DNA of 5,562 bases from positions 1 through 5,562 of the forward strand of contig CAVRZY010000254.1 in NCBI GenBank assembly GCA_963725415.1, written 5' to 3'. The DNA is from CAVRZY01 sp963725415 (GTDB lineage Bacteria > Acidobacteriota > Terriglobia > Bryobacterales > Bryobacteraceae). A model generated the notes under the pieces. The model ran no database searches, was not told where the DNA came from, and saw only the letters and a list, made by a program, of their open reading frames with translations. The position numbers and the translations under genes were made by a program. Positions 4,952-5,562 of the stretch are shown here, in pieces. Each line of letters starts with the position of its first letter. The stretch's first letter is position 1.

Positions 4952-5562
4952 ATGGGAGTCATGAAAAAAGTCCGGCACATAGCCGAATCTACAGCTACTC
5001 ACGTGGAGAGAGGCTTGCCCGTGGCGCTCGTTGCTTTCTGCTTGCTGTACCTGACGGTGACCACGGTCTTTGCCATGTGCAGGTTGTGGTATGACGAGCT
5101 CCTGACGTATTACATCTCACGCCTGCCAAGCCTGGGGGCGATTTGGGCCGCCCTGAAGGACGGAGCAGACCTTAATCCGCCGCTTTTGTACATAGCCACG
5201 CGCGCATCCCAGGCGGTCTTTGGCGATACGCAGATTGCAACACGCGTTCCAGCGATGCTCGGTTTCCTGGTGATGTGCCTGTGCCTTTTCCGATGCGTAT
5301 CGCGGCGGTGCGGTATCTCTTACGGGTTCGCCGCCATGATCCTTCCCCTGCTCACGGGCGCGTATGCATTCGCGTCCGAGGCCAGGCCCTACGGCATGCT
5401 CCTGGGGCTGTGCGGGCTGGCGCTGGTAGCCTGGCAATCCGCAGCCGAGGGAAGACCGCGGAAGCTGGCCCTGTTCACTCTCATGCTCTCTTTGTCTTTG
5501 GCGCTGCTGACCCACTGTTACGCCGTGTTGATGCTGATTCCGTTCGGGCTGGGCGAACTGGT
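4952..5562 (+). CDS. GT39-like (GT-C) membrane glycosyltransferase, N-terminal part (3' partial)
   Basis: The frame runs without a stop from upstream of 4952 to the last base, giving 203 complete codons after the ATG at 4952. The protein begins with a basic cytoplasmic stretch, then a first helix (about 22-44) and the outer loop motif 'LWYDELLTYY' (45-54), whose Asp48-Glu49 match the acidic catalytic site of GT-C enzymes. Then come 'DGADLNPPLLY' (70-80), 'TRVPAML' (97-103), helices near 101-115 and 124-140, the 'SEARPYGM' motif (142-149), and further helices near 150-163 and 172-198 with 'LLTHCYAV'. Known role of the family: transfer of sugar from a polyprenyl-phosphate donor on the periplasmic side. 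The start is uncertain: GGTGGG at 4939-4944 is seven bases before ATG 4952, while ATG 4961 has GGGAG only two bases away. The frame also stays open back to 4808. The rest of the gene, including the soluble C-terminal domain, is outside the window. Confidence 0.85.
   Translation, partial: MGVMKKVRHIAESTATHVERGLPVALVAFCLLYLTVTTVFAMCRLWYDELLTYYISRLPSLGAIWAALKDGADLNPPLLYIATRASQAVFGDTQIATRVPAMLGFLVMCLCLFRCVSRRCGISYGFAAMILPLLTGAYAFASEARPYGMLLGLCGLALVAWQSAAEGRPRKLALFTLMLSLSLALLTHCYAVLMLIPFGLGEL

Noticed and set aside
5117..5515. Minus-strand open frame of 132 codons
   Set aside because: Gln/Arg/Gly-rich shadow antisense to clear transmembrane and catalytic motifs of the right-hand GT-C gene.
1..5562. 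tRNA, rRNA, CRISPR array, insertion sequence or defence system
   Set aside because: No cloverleaf-like sequence, regular spaced repeats, transposase motifs or nuclease/ATPase defence motifs were seen on either strand; all recognisable genes belong to glycan or lipid-sugar metabolism.

Overview
The window is a piece of a bacterial cell-surface glycan or lipid-linked sugar locus. It has moderately high GC (judged by eye, about 60%) and tightly packed genes. The mix of proteins (GT-C polytopic glycosyltransferases, a phosphoribosyl-type UbiA transferase, a GT9 enzyme with a cysteine-rich tail, a zinc-ribbon methyltransferase) suggests a Gram-negative soil-type bacterium. Acidobacteriota is my best guess, from remembered protein style only; there is no rRNA or marker gene to prove it.

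Layout: (1) 1-939, +: the 3' part of a multi-pass GT39/PMT-like (GT-C) glycosyltransferase, cut by the left edge. (2) 998-2008, +: a UbiA-family membrane prenyltransferase of the decaprenyl-phosphate phosphoribosyltransferase type. (3) 2067-3173, +: a GT9 (heptosyltransferase-like) cytoplasmic glycosyltransferase. These three form one probable operon, and the two junctions each hold a tiny ORF whose stop overlaps the start of the next gene. (4) 3193-4134, -: a zinc-ribbon plus class I SAM methyltransferase, convergent with GT9 with only 19 bases between them. (5) 4135-4440: no intact gene. It includes a likely remnant of the C-terminus of a second minus-strand gene that ended five bases before the methyltransferase start. 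(6) 4414-4920, +: a broken class I methyltransferase with recognisable N-terminal half and SAM motif but no normal C-terminal half. (7) 4952 to the right edge, +: the N-terminal 203 residues of another GT-C glycosyltransferase, still open at the window end.

How the genes may work together (inference): the UbiA enzyme would load a phosphoribose onto polyprenyl phosphate at the membrane. GT-C enzymes typically use polyprenyl-phosphate sugars as donors on the outer face of the membrane. GT9 would add a sugar from a nucleotide donor on the cytoplasmic side, and the methyltransferase would modify a sugar or an intermediate. The main oddity is the scarred stretch 4140-4950, where two truncated genes on opposite strands meet. 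It looks like an old deletion or rearrangement inside the glycan cluster. I saw no RNA gene, CRISPR array, intact insertion sequence or clear terminator.
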